DNA of 64,000 bases, from assembly GCA_003216575.1 (NCBI GenBank), contig QCIR01000001.1, positions 1-64,000 on the forward strand, in the 5' to 3' direction. The notes under the pieces were generated by a model. It ran no database searches and had not been told where the DNA came from. It was given only the letters and a program-made list of their open reading frames with translations. This document shows, one piece after another, positions 7,528 to 15,310 of this stretch. Numbering within the stretch: the first letter of the stretch is position 1; every line of letters begins with the position of its first letter. The DNA comes from Prochlorococcus sp. AG-402-M23. Its GTDB lineage: Bacteria; Cyanobacteriota; Cyanobacteriia; PCC-6307; Cyanobiaceae. Made by a program: the position numbers and the translations under genes.

Positions 7528-7758
7528 TTAGTTTCCATCGCAGTCTTCATCTTTTGGCAACTGAAGCCATCCACTCGTCCATTTTGAGTATGTTTTTAAT
7601 TCCGACCATGGAACTCTTATAAGAATTTCGTTGTTATTAACTGGAAATAGTTCTACCCACCGTTCATCTTTTTTGCCTCCATAGCTTTTAACTTCAAAAT
7701 GTCGATAACCTTCTCTTTTTACGGCTGAGGTCCAAGCTGCATTCGGTGGCCATCTCAT
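7528..7758 (-). CDS. Trp-rich DUF2389 family protein
   Basis: The 76-residue product fits the tryptophan-rich DUF2389/TIGR02450 family of cyanobacteria and proteobacteria: AAWTSAVKREGYRHFEV, WVELFPVNN, RVPWSELKTYSKWTSGWLQL. Five Trp in a small soluble protein is characteristic. The role is unknown. It lies just outside repeat copy 1. Confidence 0.8.
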   Translation of the reverse strand: MRWPPNAAWTSAVKREGYRHFEVKSYGGKKDERWVELFPVNNNEILIRVPWSELKTYSKWTSGWLQLPKDEDCDGN

Positions 7759-7860
7759 TTAGTTTCCTCTTTTCTTCAAGCCTTCACTCTTTATCTATTT
7801 TAGTCTAAATTTATACCCTTAAACCTTATTTATGTTTTATATTTTTGTAAACATTACATT

Positions 7861-8001
7861 TTAATCTAGAAAGATTCCTTTAACAGATAAATCTTTTCTC
7901 TCACTAGGATCTGGATATGTGTTTTTGTATTGCCTAATAGATATAGATGTGCCGATTATTAAGACTAGGATTATTAGAAGATATTTTACTTTGTTTTTCA
8001 A
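7861..8001 (-). CDS. one-helix membrane protein, 46 aa
   Basis: TTG 8001 starts a frame with Lys-rich N-terminus, one transmembrane helix (YLLIILVLIIGTSISI) and a polar tail QYKNTYPDPSERKDLSVKG. No ATG is available in frame. Single-pass layout like its many neighbours; real but unassignable is my best reading. Confidence 0.45.
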   Translation of the reverse strand: MKNKVKYLLIILVLIIGTSISIRQYKNTYPDPSERKDLSVKGIFLD

Positions 8002-8153
8002 CTTCTTATTAAATGCTTGATTGTTCTATTGGTTGGTTTTCAACCAAGCATCAATCCTATTATGGCTTGTGAATCTACTCCTTCGCTCCATAAAAATATA
8101 TTTTTATTTTGAACTAGTTTCTGCCGCAAGCTCTACATCAAACTATATTGATA

Positions 8154-8171
8154 ATATCAATAAATATTGAT
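8154..8171. promoter_or_regulatory. ArsR-type palindrome upstream of pstS
   Basis: ATATCAAT-AAAT-ATTGAT has the same half-sites and same four-base spacer as the palindrome between gap and arsR (11893-11912). An overlapping inverted repeat TATTGAT-AAT-ATCAATA lies at 8147-8163. The site is 57 bases before the preferred pstS start at 8228, a promoter-proximal position. Regulation by ArsR is inferred from this match; no classical Pho box was seen. Confidence 0.5.
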
Positions 8172-8227
8172 CAATGTCAGTACCTTCGCGTTCTATGCTT
8201 CCATTGCTTTTACGACGCAGACGTTTG

Positions 8228-9199
8228 ATGAGCTTTGCTAAGAAGAGTATTATTCTTTCCTCTTTAATTATTCTTGGCTCAGGAGGAAGTGCCCTTGCGG
8301 GTGCTCGACTCAGTGGAGCTGGAGCCTCTTTTCCCGCTAAAATCTATACTCGATGGTTTTCTGACTTAGCTAAAGAGCGTGGACCTCGTGTTAACTATCA
8401 GGCTGTTGGTTCAGGTTCTGGCCGCAAAGCTTTCATTGATGAAACCGTTAATTTTGGTGCGTCTGATGATCCGATGAAAGCTACAGATATTGCAAAAGTG
8501 ACGCGTGGATTAGTTCAAATCCCAATGGTTGGTGGCACTATTGCCTTTGGTTATAACTACGATTGCGATCTTAAACTTACTCAAGAGCAAGCAGTTCGTG
8601 TTGCTATGGGTAAAATTACAAACTGGAAAGAGGTTGGTTGCTCTGAAGGAAAACTAACTTGGGCGCATCGTTCTGATGGTTCGGGTACTACGAAGGCTTT
8701 TACAAATTCCATGCAAGCTTTCTCAAAGACCTGGACTTTAGGTACAGGTAAATCTGTCGCCTGGCCTGCTGGTGTTGGTGGTAAAGGTAATGCTGGTGTC
8801 GCTGGCGTTATTCGAAACACTCCTGGTGCAATTGGTTATGTAAACCAGTCATATATAAGAGGTGAAATCAAAGCAGCCGCTCTCCAGAATTTATCAGGAG
8901 AGTTCTTACAGCCGACTACTGAGGCTGGTGCGATTGCTCTTAATGGAATACAACTAGATAAAAATCTAGCCGGAAAAAATCCCAACCCTAAGGCCAAGGG
9001 TGCATACCCAATCGCAACCCTTACATGGATTCTTGCTTACGAAACTGGTAATGGTAAAAACACTGATGCCATTAAAGATTCACTTAACTACCTACTAAGT
9101 GATAAAGCCCAGGCTAAGGCTCCTTCTCTTGGATTTGTTCCTCTAAAAGGTGATATTCTTTCCAAGTCTCGCGCTGCTGTAAAGCGTATTGGTAAATAA
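8228..9199 (+). CDS. pstS: phosphate ABC transporter substrate-binding protein
   Basis: Periplasmic phosphate-binding protein of the Pst system. A signal peptide (SFAKKSIILSSLIILGSGGS, cleavage near ALA-G) is followed by the PstS signature LSGAGASFPAKIYTRW and the phosphate-contacting loops GSGSGRKAFID and RSDGSGTTKAF. About 320 residues, full length. The frame also opens at ATG 8174, which would add an Arg-rich 18-residue lead. I chose 8228 because it gives a normal signal peptide. No pstC/A/B genes are adjacent. A strong terminator follows. Confidence 0.95.
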   Translation: MSFAKKSIILSSLIILGSGGSALAGARLSGAGASFPAKIYTRWFSDLAKERGPRVNYQAVGSGSGRKAFIDETVNFGASDDPMKATDIAKVTRGLVQIPMVGGTIAFGYNYDCDLKLTQEQAVRVAMGKITNWKEVGCSEGKLTWAHRSDGSGTTKAFTNSMQAFSKTWTLGTGKSVAWPAGVGGKGNAGVAGVIRNTPGAIGYVNQSYIRGEIKAAALQNLSGEFLQPTTEAGAIALNGIQLDKNLAGKNPNPKAKGAYPIATLTWILAYETGNGKNTDAIKDSLNYLLSDKAQAKAPSLGFVPLKGDILSKSRAAVKRIGK

Positions 9200-9217
9200 A
9201 TTAAACCTCATGATCTT

Positions 9218-9243
9218 AAAAAGGAGGCATTAGCCTCCTTTTT
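9218..9243 (+). terminator. Rho-independent terminator after pstS
   Basis: AAAAAGGAGGC-ATTA-GCCTCCTTTTT, 11-base stem with a four-base loop. Confidence 0.9.
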
Positions 9244-9318
9244 AATGTCTTTTTTGCTAGCCAGTCACTTCCTAACTTAAGCTAAAAAACAAGCTCTTTA
9301 ATATGAAAAAAAGAATCA

Positions 9319-9498
9319 ATGAATAATTGGAAGGAAATAGTTGGATCACCCATTTGGTGGGTTCCAGTTTCACTACTAGTTTTATTTATTTCGATTGAGG
9401 GATTACATCTAGCCGAGCATGGTAAAAACTGTAAAACGAAAGCAGCTTGGATGAATGAAGTTGGACTTGAATATGACCGAGAATCAGAGGTTCAGTAG
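9319..9498 (+). CDS. one-helix membrane protein, 59 aa
   Basis: ATG 9319 opens a protein with one hydrophobic helix (IWWVPVSLLVLFISI) followed by a polar, charged domain: EGLHLAEHGKNCKTKAAWMN and an acidic end. It sits between pstS and arsJ, on the pstS strand and behind its terminator. No family recognised; a role in phosphate or arsenic handling would be guesswork. Confidence 0.55.
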   Translation: MNNWKEIVGSPIWWVPVSLLVLFISIEGLHLAEHGKNCKTKAAWMNEVGLEYDRESEVQ

Positions 9499-9545
9499 TA
9501 TTTCTTTCGCGTGATATTTAATTTATTTTTAATTGATATGGGATT

Positions 9546-10808
9546 TTAGGCTTTTTCAATAGCTATAGCACTTGAAACTGGTGGTAGTCGTAAACTAGTC
9601 AACAATGAGATAAATACAAATAGACTTGAACACCATAAACATAGTTGCATTCCTATAGAGGCATTAGTTCCAAGCATGAATAAAACTCCTGATAGGAGAG
9701 TACCAATCAGTCTCCCTGCCGCATTTGCCATGTAATAGAAGCCTACGTTTAGACTCACGTTTTCCTTGTCCGTATAAGCAAGAACCATATATGAATGTAT
9801 TGATGAGTTCATTGCAAAAATGAACCCAAATAATATCAATCCAGTTGTAATTGCTATTTCTGGATTGCTTTGTCGCCATAGTGCTATTGCTATTAGCGCT
9901 GGTATTGCAGTTAAGACAGCACTCCAGAATTGAACAGAAGAAACTCCTGGGCTTGTTTTATTTCCCCATAAATTTCTTAAAGACGGCGCAAACGCTTGAA
10001 TAAAACCATAACCAATAACCCATAAGCCTAGGAACGCTCCAATCTCAGAAAAATTCCAATTTAGATACGTTTCAAGAAAAACAGGAAGTGCTACGACGAA
10101 CCATACATCTCTTGCTCCAAAGAGAAAAAAACGTGCAACAGATAGGAGGTTGATCCCTTGAGATTTAGAGAATAAGTCTTTAAATATGGGTTTGCTTTTC
10201 ATCTTTCCAATATCTCCAGGCAAAATCAATGTCAATAAAAACGAAACACTTAATCCGATTGCCATTAATTCAACTGCTTTATTAAAACCGAAACTGGTCA
10301 GCAACAATCCACCAAGAAAGAAGCCAACTCCTTTGAGTGCATTTTTGGAACCAGTTAAGATAGCTACCCATTTAAATAATTGATTATTTCCACCATCTTC
10401 TTCTGAGGAGTCTGGAACGACAGTTTTGATGGCACTTTTAGCACTCATCTTATTGAGATCTTTTGCTATACCACTAATCGCTTGAGCAACCATGACATAA
10501 ATGACGCTCAAAAGTTTCGACCAACCACTCGAAACTGGTATCAACATCAATAAGGCACCGATTTGTAAAAGAGTCCCGACCCATAGTGTTAGACGTAATC
10601 CATATCTTGCTCCAATCCATCCACCATAGAGATTAGTGATGACGCCAAAGAACTCGTAAAAAAGGAATAAGAATGCGATTTCTAAGGTTGTATATCCAAG
10701 GCTATGAAAGTGAAAAATCACTAGCATCCTTAGAGCACCATCTGTCAGTGTGAATGCCCAATAGTTGGTCGTTACGATTCCATATTGCTGTAATGACGAT
10801 AATTTCAT
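9546..10808 (-). CDS. arsJ: organoarsenical efflux MFS transporter
   Basis: A 420-residue protein with about 12 hydrophobic helices and MFS loops (GWIGARYGLRLTLWVGT after helix 2). The start NYWAFTLTDGALRMLVIFHF and the AKDLNKMSAKSAIKTVVP stretch are typical of ArsJ, which exports 1-arseno-3-phosphoglycerate. The ArsJ-type GAPDH gene lies ten bases upstream on the same strand and arsR is divergent, the known gene set of this arsenate pathway. Located in the inner membrane. Confidence 0.88.
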   Translation of the reverse strand: MKLSSLQQYGIVTTNYWAFTLTDGALRMLVIFHFHSLGYTTLEIAFLFLFYEFFGVITNLYGGWIGARYGLRLTLWVGTLLQIGALLMLIPVSSGWSKLLSVIYVMVAQAISGIAKDLNKMSAKSAIKTVVPDSSEEDGGNNQLFKWVAILTGSKNALKGVGFFLGGLLLTSFGFNKAVELMAIGLSVSFLLTLILPGDIGKMKSKPIFKDLFSKSQGINLLSVARFFLFGARDVWFVVALPVFLETYLNWNFSEIGAFLGLWVIGYGFIQAFAPSLRNLWGNKTSPGVSSVQFWSAVLTAIPALIAIALWRQSNPEIAITTGLILFGFIFAMNSSIHSYMVLAYTDKENVSLNVGFYYMANAAGRLIGTLLSGVLFMLGTNASIGMQLCLWCSSLFVFISLLTSLRLPPVSSAIAIEKA

Positions 10809-10817
10809 TCTTTATTT

Positions 10818-11843
10818 TTATTCTTTTTCTAGCTTTATTACATGTGATACGAGATCTGCCATTCGACAGCTATAACCCCATTCATTGTCATACCAAATAT
10901 AGACTTTCAGTTGAGTTTTGTTGACCACCATGGTTGAGAGAGCATCAATAATTGAACTCCTTGAGTCATTGACATAATCGATTGATACAAGTGGTTTTTC
11001 TTCGTAACCAAGTATTCCTTTTAATTCTTCTTCGGAAGCTTTTTTGAACACATGATTGACTTCTTCTTGCGTGACCTCTTTCTCTAATTCAAATACAGCA
11101 TCAGTTAAAGATCCATTGAGGAGAGGAACTCGAACTGCATGACCATTTAATTTTCCTTGTAATTCAGGGAATATCATCCCTATCGCTTTTGCTGATCCTG
11201 TCGTTGTTGGAATTAAGCTTTGTGATCCGCTTCTGGCTCTTCTTAAATCTGGCTTAAATGAATCAACGATTACCTGAGTATTTGTTAGGTCATGGAGTGT
11301 AGTGATGCTTCCATGCTTAATACCAAAGGTTTGATTAACGACCTTCACGACTGGAGCTAAGCAATTAGTTGTGCAGGATGCTGCTGTTACTAAGCGATGT
11401 TTATTGGGCTCATATAAATCATGATTAATACCGTAGACGATATTTAGAGCATCCTCTCCCTGTATTTCACCTTTAACAGGACATGCAACGACAACTCTTT
11501 TCATTCCAAGAGTATCGAAATATGGATTTAATGTATGAGGGGTTTTGAATTTTCCTGAACATTCGAGAATTAGTTCTATTCCTTTTTCCTTCCATGGGAC
11601 TTTTGTGAAATCACTTTCTTGAGAAAAAGATATTGATTGACCTTCAATACTCAGGTTGTTTTGGTCGTTGCTTATTGCTTTGTTCCATCGACCATGTACT
11701 GAATCAAATTCAACTAAATGCGCGGCTCCCTTTGCATCACCCAATGGATCGTTGATATGTGTAATCTCGATATTTTCTCTACCCCACAGCGCTCGTAGAA
11801 CAAGTCGTCCTATTCGACCGAAACCATTAATACCGATTCGCAT
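10818..11843 (-). CDS. gap: ArsJ-associated glyceraldehyde-3-phosphate dehydrogenase
   Basis: Type I GAPDH, 341 residues: NAD-binding start [18 protein letters not shown], catalytic [14 protein letters not shown] with the active Cys, and the C-terminal signature [18 protein letters not shown]. Next to arsJ, this enzyme is expected to use arsenate in place of phosphate to make 1-arseno-3-phosphoglycerate for export. That role is inferred from context; central-metabolism GAPDH genes are usually elsewhere. Same strand as arsJ with a ten-base gap, so one operon under the ArsR operator. Confidence 0.92.
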   Translation of the reverse strand: MRIGINGFGRIGRLVLRALWGRENIEITHINDPLGDAKGAAHLVEFDSVHGRWNKAISNDQNNLSIEGQSISFSQESDFTKVPWKEKGIELILECSGKFKTPHTLNPYFDTLGMKRVVVACPVKGEIQGEDALNIVYGINHDLYEPNKHRLVTAASCTTNCLAPVVKVVNQTFGIKHGSITTLHDLTNTQVIVDSFKPDLRRARSGSQSLIPTTTGSAKAIGMIFPELQGKLNGHAVRVPLLNGSLTDAVFELEKEVTQEEVNHVFKKASEEELKGILGYEEKPLVSIDYVNDSRSSIIDALSTMVVNKTQLKVYIWYDNEWGYSCRMADLVSHVIKLEKE

Positions 11844-11892
11844 AAGCAGTAATTGAGTTGATTGAGTGAATCAATAAAGGATAAGATTCCTC

Positions 11893-11912
11893 ATATCAAT
11901 TTATATTGATAT
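11893..11912. promoter_or_regulatory. probable ArsR operator (gap-arsJ / arsR)
   Basis: Perfect palindrome ATATCAAT-TTAT-ATTGATAT in the divergent promoter region between gap and arsR. The ATCAA-N6-TTGAT core is typical of ArsR/SmtB operators. The same half-sites and spacing occur upstream of pstS at 8154-8171. Confidence 0.7.
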
Positions 11913-11981
11913 ATAGAGGTTTGTCGATGCAAGCCTTTTCTGAAGTTTGTTTTATCATGTGATTATATTTTTCCTTCTGTG

Positions 11982-12311
11982 ATGGCCACAGCGATAAAGA
12001 GCGAAGTAGTTCTTGAAAATGCAATGGCCAGGAAATTGCTAAAAGCTTTATCTGATCCATTGCGATTGCAAATCATTGAGTCTCTTTCAGGAGGAGAGCG
12101 ATGTGTTTGTGATTTGATTAATGAAATTGGATTGGCGCAATCGAAAATATCTTTTCATTTAAAAGTTTTAAAAGACGCAGGTTTGATTACCGATAGGCAA
12201 ACTGGTAGATGGGTTTATTACCAATTGAATATTGACTCATTAAATTCTTTGCAAAATTGGATTGAACTGTTAAAAGAAAGCTCGCAACAACCATCGCAAG
12301 CTTGTAAATAA
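11982..12311 (+). CDS. arsR: ArsR family arsenic-responsive repressor
   Basis: A 109-residue winged-helix repressor: DPLRLQIIESL, then ERCVCDLINEIGLAQSKISFHLKVLKDAGLI and a wing GRWVYYQL. The CVC pair in the ERCVCDL stretch is the arsenite-binding motif of classical ArsR proteins. Binding of As(III) releases the DNA. It is divergent from gap-arsJ with the operator between them. ATG 11982 chosen; a GTG lies one codon upstream. Confidence 0.92.
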   Translation: MATAIKSEVVLENAMARKLLKALSDPLRLQIIESLSGGERCVCDLINEIGLAQSKISFHLKVLKDAGLITDRQTGRWVYYQLNIDSLNSLQNWIELLKESSQQPSQACK

Positions 12312-12461
12312 AGCAATCAATTTAAATCTAGTTTCCAATTGATTTAGCTCTATTCAGAATTGTTCTAATAATTTTTAGGTAATTATTTCTACTAGGTATC
12401 AATGGATACTCTTTTATGCTTGGATGGTTATCATATTCTTATTACATCAAGATTTTTTGAT

Positions 12462-12620
12462 ATGAGCAAGAAAATCTCTAAGAAAGCCAGTGCTATTAGA
12501 ACAATTTCTTTAGCAGTTGGTTCTCTAAGCCTTCTCGTTATTGCTGTTTCTCAAGTTACAGGCAATGAGGCCTGCACAAGCAATGCTTATTCGATTGAAA
12601 ATCAAATAAGACTTTCATGA
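12462..12620 (+). CDS. small secreted or membrane protein, 52 aa
   Basis: Starts SKKISKKASAIRTIS, then a hydrophobic helix (LAVGSLSLLVIAVSQV) and a short polar end with one Cys (NEACTSNAYSIENQ). It reads as a signal peptide or anchor plus a 20-residue mature part. The same frame opens at 12402, but the extra 20 residues look unnatural. Downstream of arsR on the same strand. Confidence 0.5.
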   Translation: MSKKISKKASAIRTISLAVGSLSLLVIAVSQVTGNEACTSNAYSIENQIRLS

Positions 12621-12663
12621 TTTAATTTTTAATCTAAATATTTATAGTGCTTGATTTTTTTAG

Positions 12664-12816
12664 GTGAATTTTTCAAAAGATATTTTTATTACTAGTTTGA
12701 TTATTGTGGGATCCTCTTCGATTGTGGGATATTTTTATCAACTTCAAATTGCTGTTGGATATGCATTGTTTAACGTGTTGGTACTACTTATTTGGTCAAA
12801 ACTCGCATCTCGTTAA
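12664..12816 (+). CDS. two-helix membrane protein, 50 aa
   Basis: GTG 12664 opens a frame with two hydrophobic helices (IFITSLIIVGSSSIVGYFY and AVGYALFNVLVLLIW) and a short basic end. Found 43 bases after the previous small gene, so possibly co-transcribed. No family recognised. Confidence 0.5.
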   Translation: MNFSKDIFITSLIIVGSSSIVGYFYQLQIAVGYALFNVLVLLIWSKLASR

Positions 12817-12845
12817 TCCTTCATTCATCTCGACTTGTATATAAG

Positions 12846-12983
12846 TTATTTTTGTTCTTGTGAAAAATCTGCTAGTTCCATTATTTTTTTAAATTCGTCC
12901 ATCTCTTCATCCGAAACTCCTGTTTTCTCCTGAAGTTCTTTTAATAAAGCATCTATTTTTCTTTTGATATTTTCTTCGCTCAA
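12846..12983 (-). CDS. small helical protein, 45 aa
   Basis: TTG 12983 starts a charged helical protein: SEENIKRKIDALLKELQEKT, then VSDEEMDEFKKIMELADF. Soluble, no Cys. Codon pattern and the lack of stops support a real gene, but the start codon is weak and the family unknown. Confidence 0.5.
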   Translation of the reverse strand: MSEENIKRKIDALLKELQEKTGVSDEEMDEFKKIMELADFSQEQK

Positions 12984-13090
12984 AATTTTTAATTAATTAC
13001 ATAAGTAAGTATATATTCAATTCAACCTATACCTGTATAAAGACGACAAATTTTTGTTGTCAATTAGTACATATTGTTTTGGTAGTCAAT

Positions 13091-13267
13091 TCAGGCCTGT
13101 GCTCCATCTGCTACACGCATCGTCATTCCTCCATCCATGTCATCATCATCGTTGTTGTCCATTATTGCCTTTCCAACCTCATAAAGAAGATAAGTCCCAA
13201 CAATGATTAGAACGAAAAGGAAATTAAAATCTCCTGAGTTTGAAGTGTATGTTTGAATTTCACCCAT
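13091..13267 (-). CDS. one-helix protein with NNDDDD-GG tail (family member 2)
   Basis: ATG 13267 gives 58 residues: a polar start, one transmembrane helix (FNFLFVLIIVGTYLLYEVG) and the tail NNDDDDMDGGMTMRVADGAQ. The acidic run, glycines and Met-x-Met-x-V end match the family also found at 6269-6403, 15692-15868 and 61684-61851. It lies two bases downstream of another one-helix gene on the same strand. Confidence 0.7.
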   Translation of the reverse strand: MGEIQTYTSNSGDFNFLFVLIIVGTYLLYEVGKAIMDNNDDDDMDGGMTMRVADGAQA

Positions 13268-13269
13268 AA

Positions 13270-13446
13270 TTATCCTCTGTTAAATAACCCTCTTCTTTTT
13301 TGTTGTGGCTTAGCTGCTCTAGTTCCACGAGATTGCAGCATTTCAGCCTTGGTAATTGGCTTACGATTTTGGAAAGTGTCCCAACCAAGTAAAGCCACAG
13401 TTCCAATGGCTCCAAAGATAAGTACGACACCCGGTATTAAATCCAT
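13270..13446 (-). CDS. one-helix membrane protein with basic tail, 58 aa
   Basis: From ATG 13446: hydrophobic N-terminal helix (LIPGVVLIFGAIGTVALLGW), then a basic tail with RKPITKAEMLQSRGTRAAK and a run of Lys/Arg before the end. The tail would bind nucleic acid or acidic lipid if cytoplasmic. It precedes the acidic-tail gene by two bases; a basic-tail and an acidic-tail partner made from one operon is notable. Confidence 0.65.
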   Translation of the reverse strand: MDLIPGVVLIFGAIGTVALLGWDTFQNRKPITKAEMLQSRGTRAAKPQQKRRGLFNRG

Positions 13447-13611
13447 CTAGTTGAATTCAGTGCAATAAAGTTAGTGGAATTGTTATTTAGACCGTGGATA
13501 AAAAATATTGCTTGAGCTAATAACCCTGATAACTTTTGCTTTGTACGGGTGCCCCCTTTACATTCCTTTACTTTTCCTTTACATTCATTCGCATTATTTG
13601 AGATTAGTCTC

Positions 13612-13719
13612 GTGACTCCAGAAGCAGAAAAGTTTAATGGTTGGATGGCAATGATCGGCTTTATTGCTGCTTTCGGTGCTTACGCAACAACAGGTCAAAT
13701 CATTCCAGGCATTTTTTAG
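13612..13719 (+). CDS. hli: high-light-inducible protein (Hli), 35 aa
   Basis: One-helix chlorophyll-binding protein: EAEKFNGWMAMIGFIAAFGAY with the Chl a/b-binding motif (E-x-x-N-G-x-x-A-M), ending TTGQIIPGIF. These thylakoid proteins protect photosystems and newly made chlorophyll under light stress. GTG start. It differs from the Hli at 22511-22618 at only a few positions. Followed after eight bases by a longer Hli. Confidence 0.9.
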   Translation: MTPEAEKFNGWMAMIGFIAAFGAYATTGQIIPGIF

Positions 13720-13727
13720 GTTAACAA

Positions 13728-14012
13728 ATGACTTCTAGTAACCCAGTTTCTGATCAATCAATTGATCCAACTGATAATCAATCAGTTAATCCAACAGGAA
13801 TCCCAGCTTACAGTTCTGCTTCTAATCAGATCATTACTGAATACGGTAAGCAAAACATGTTTGCGACTCAGGTACAAACTCAATTAGTTGAAAACTATTC
13901 CAACTATCCTGAAGAAGCTGAAAAGACCAATGGTCGTTGGGCCATGATAGGAATGATTGCTTTACTTGGCGCTTATATCACTACTGGACAAATTATTCCG
14001 GGTATATTTTAA
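13728..14012 (+). CDS. hli: high-light-inducible protein with long N-terminus, 94 aa
   Basis: The last 35 residues are a standard Hli helix (EKTNGRWAMIGMIALLGAY, ending ITTGQIIPGIF). The first 55-60 residues are a polar Ser/Asn/Gln-rich extension (DPTDNQSVNPTGIPAYSSAS) not seen on the 35-48 residue Hli proteins here. The extension probably lies on the stromal side. Located just after hli 13612-13719, with a terminator at 14041, so a two-gene light-stress operon. Confidence 0.88.
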   Translation: MTSSNPVSDQSIDPTDNQSVNPTGIPAYSSASNQIITEYGKQNMFATQVQTQLVENYSNYPEEAEKTNGRWAMIGMIALLGAYITTGQIIPGIF

Positions 14013-14040
14013 AAAGCTTCAAACCAATAAATCTTTATTT

Positions 14041-14071
14041 AAATCTAGAGATTTTTCTCTAGATTTTTTTT
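14041..14071 (+). terminator. Rho-independent terminator after hli pair
   Basis: AAATCTAGAGA and TCTCTAGATTT form the stem, followed by a T run. Confidence 0.8.
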
Positions 14072-14203
14072 GTTCCATTCAAGCATTTCAGCCATCTTTC
14101 CAGTATTTGCAAAATAAAAAATTAATAAGGAAAAAACTTTCAAAAGTAATCATGTTAGTAATAATTCCTTCAATCATCTCAGCTTGCCCAAGCAAAATCA
14201 TTC

Positions 14204-14308
14204 TTAGGAAATACGATCACTGATCATCCTTATCAATGGCGCGATTGACCCAATGGCAAGCACTGCAAACATGATAAAAATTATTATTTTTGATTCCCAT
14301 TTTTCCAT
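14204..14308 (-). CDS. one-helix microprotein, 34 aa
   Basis: ATG 14308 gives MEKWESK, one transmembrane helix (IIIFIMFAVLAIGSIAPLI) and a short polar end. Single-pass microprotein with no recognised family; supported only by its coherent layout. Confidence 0.4.
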   Translation of the reverse strand: MEKWESKIIIFIMFAVLAIGSIAPLIRMISDRIS

Positions 14309-14410
14309 GAAAATGGTTTAGCTAACCATCACTTATATCTGTGGATTTTTTCTAGCCTTCGAAAAAATTAGTAATTTATTATCAATCAATCCTTTTAAAC
14401 AAAAAGATGA

Positions 14411-14671
14411 TCAGTCTTTACCGGAATTTTTACCAAAACCTGGAATAAAAGGGAATGCTTGATCATCTCCAAGGTCTGGGGCAGAACTAGTTTTAGAGCC
14501 ATCCAAGCTATCCCTTGATTCTTCGATCACAATACTCATAGAGTTGTCTTCATTCATATCAGAACCCATTTGGGCAGCCTCTACAGACTTTATTCCTGAA
14601 AAGATAGTTGATGAAGCTATAAAAATAGACAAAGCTAAGCAACTAACAGCCCTAATTATCTTTTTGAGCAT
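14411..14671 (-). CDS. secreted acidic FPF-motif protein (family member 3)
   Basis: Signal peptide (KKIIRAVSCLALSIFIASST, cleavage near VEA), acidic Ser/Asp/Met-rich linker and end motif PDLGDDQAFPFIPGFGKNSG. The same plan as 2507-2767 and 5896-6141; the FPF-x-PG-x-G ending is closest to the 5896 copy. Probably exported to the periplasm or beyond. Confidence 0.7.
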   Translation of the reverse strand: MLKKIIRAVSCLALSIFIASSTIFSGIKSVEAAQMGSDMNEDNSMSIVIEESRDSLDGSKTSSAPDLGDDQAFPFIPGFGKNSGKD

Positions 14672-14753
14672 GAATATAAATCAGTTATATACAATCTAAC
14701 GTCGTTATTCGCTCGAACGCGTTAGGTCTGAATACTCAATTAATGAGATTCAG

Positions 14754-14834
14754 CTAAATAATGGGTGTCGTAGCAATTGTTGAAACTTCTGAGAAGATTG
14801 CAACAGCCATGAATATGTAAGGAACTAATTTCAT
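14754..14834 (-). CDS. possible one-helix microprotein, 26 aa
   Basis: A 26-codon frame encodes KLVPYIFMAVAIFSEVSTIA plus a short end. Length is like that of small photosystem subunits, but I cannot match it to any. Could be chance. Confidence 0.25.
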   Translation of the reverse strand: MKLVPYIFMAVAIFSEVSTIATTPII

Positions 14835-14960
14835 TGTTTTTGTGAATATTTATTAAGCATATATGCTCGTTATCTAATCAGAGGTATCTGATTGTACGGT
14901 TCTCGTCCCAACCACTATAAGTAAATTTGTTTTTAATATAAAAATTTCTGATAACTTATA

Positions 14961-15173
14961 TCAATTGCTATCACTGTTTTGTTGTATTGCTTTTTTAGCA
15001 AGGTTTTCTAATTGATCAGTTGAAACAGGCGTCGTTTTGTTTTTTCTTTCTTTTAATCCTCTTATGAATGAAGTTGTTATAGCCAGTCCTAAATATGTAC
15101 CTAACCCCAACCAAAAAATTCTCTCTACTAAGAGCGCTGTCGGATTACCTATTGGTTGAGTTACTTGTTCCAT
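14961..15173 (-). CDS. one-helix membrane protein, 70 aa
   Basis: Polar N-terminus (EQVTQPIGNPTALLVERIFW), transmembrane helix around residues 20-40 and a charged tail containing KERKNKTTPVSTDQLENLAK. ATG 15173. No named family; the even codon use and clean layout support a real gene. Confidence 0.65.
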   Translation of the reverse strand: MEQVTQPIGNPTALLVERIFWLGLGTYLGLAITTSFIRGLKERKNKTTPVSTDQLENLAKKAIQQNSDSN

Positions 15174-15272
15174 CTTTTTCGATTAGAGAAAAACATAAGG
15201 ATCAGTTCAGATTTATATTTAATAGTTTTGCCTTTAACCATCTTAGAAATTAATTAGAGAAATTCATGGCAT

Positions 15273-15295
15273 AAAAAAACCCTCAAATTTGAGGG
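15273..15295 (-). terminator. minus-strand terminator without an annotated gene
   Basis: The 16-base palindrome CCCTCAAATTTGAGGG is followed, on the minus strand, by seven T. No minus-strand gene lies between 15296 and 16534, so it may end a small RNA. Confidence 0.55.
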
Positions 15296-15310
15296 CAATA
15301 TACTGAGAAA

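Noticed and set aside
7340-7531. Plus-strand frame crossing the right end of repeat copy 1
   Set aside because: It crosses the repeat boundary and has no matching continuation at copy 2, so it is chance.
13957-14223. Plus-strand frame running from the hli gene into the spacer
   Set aside because: It begins in the wrong frame of the Hli gene and passes through the terminator stem.
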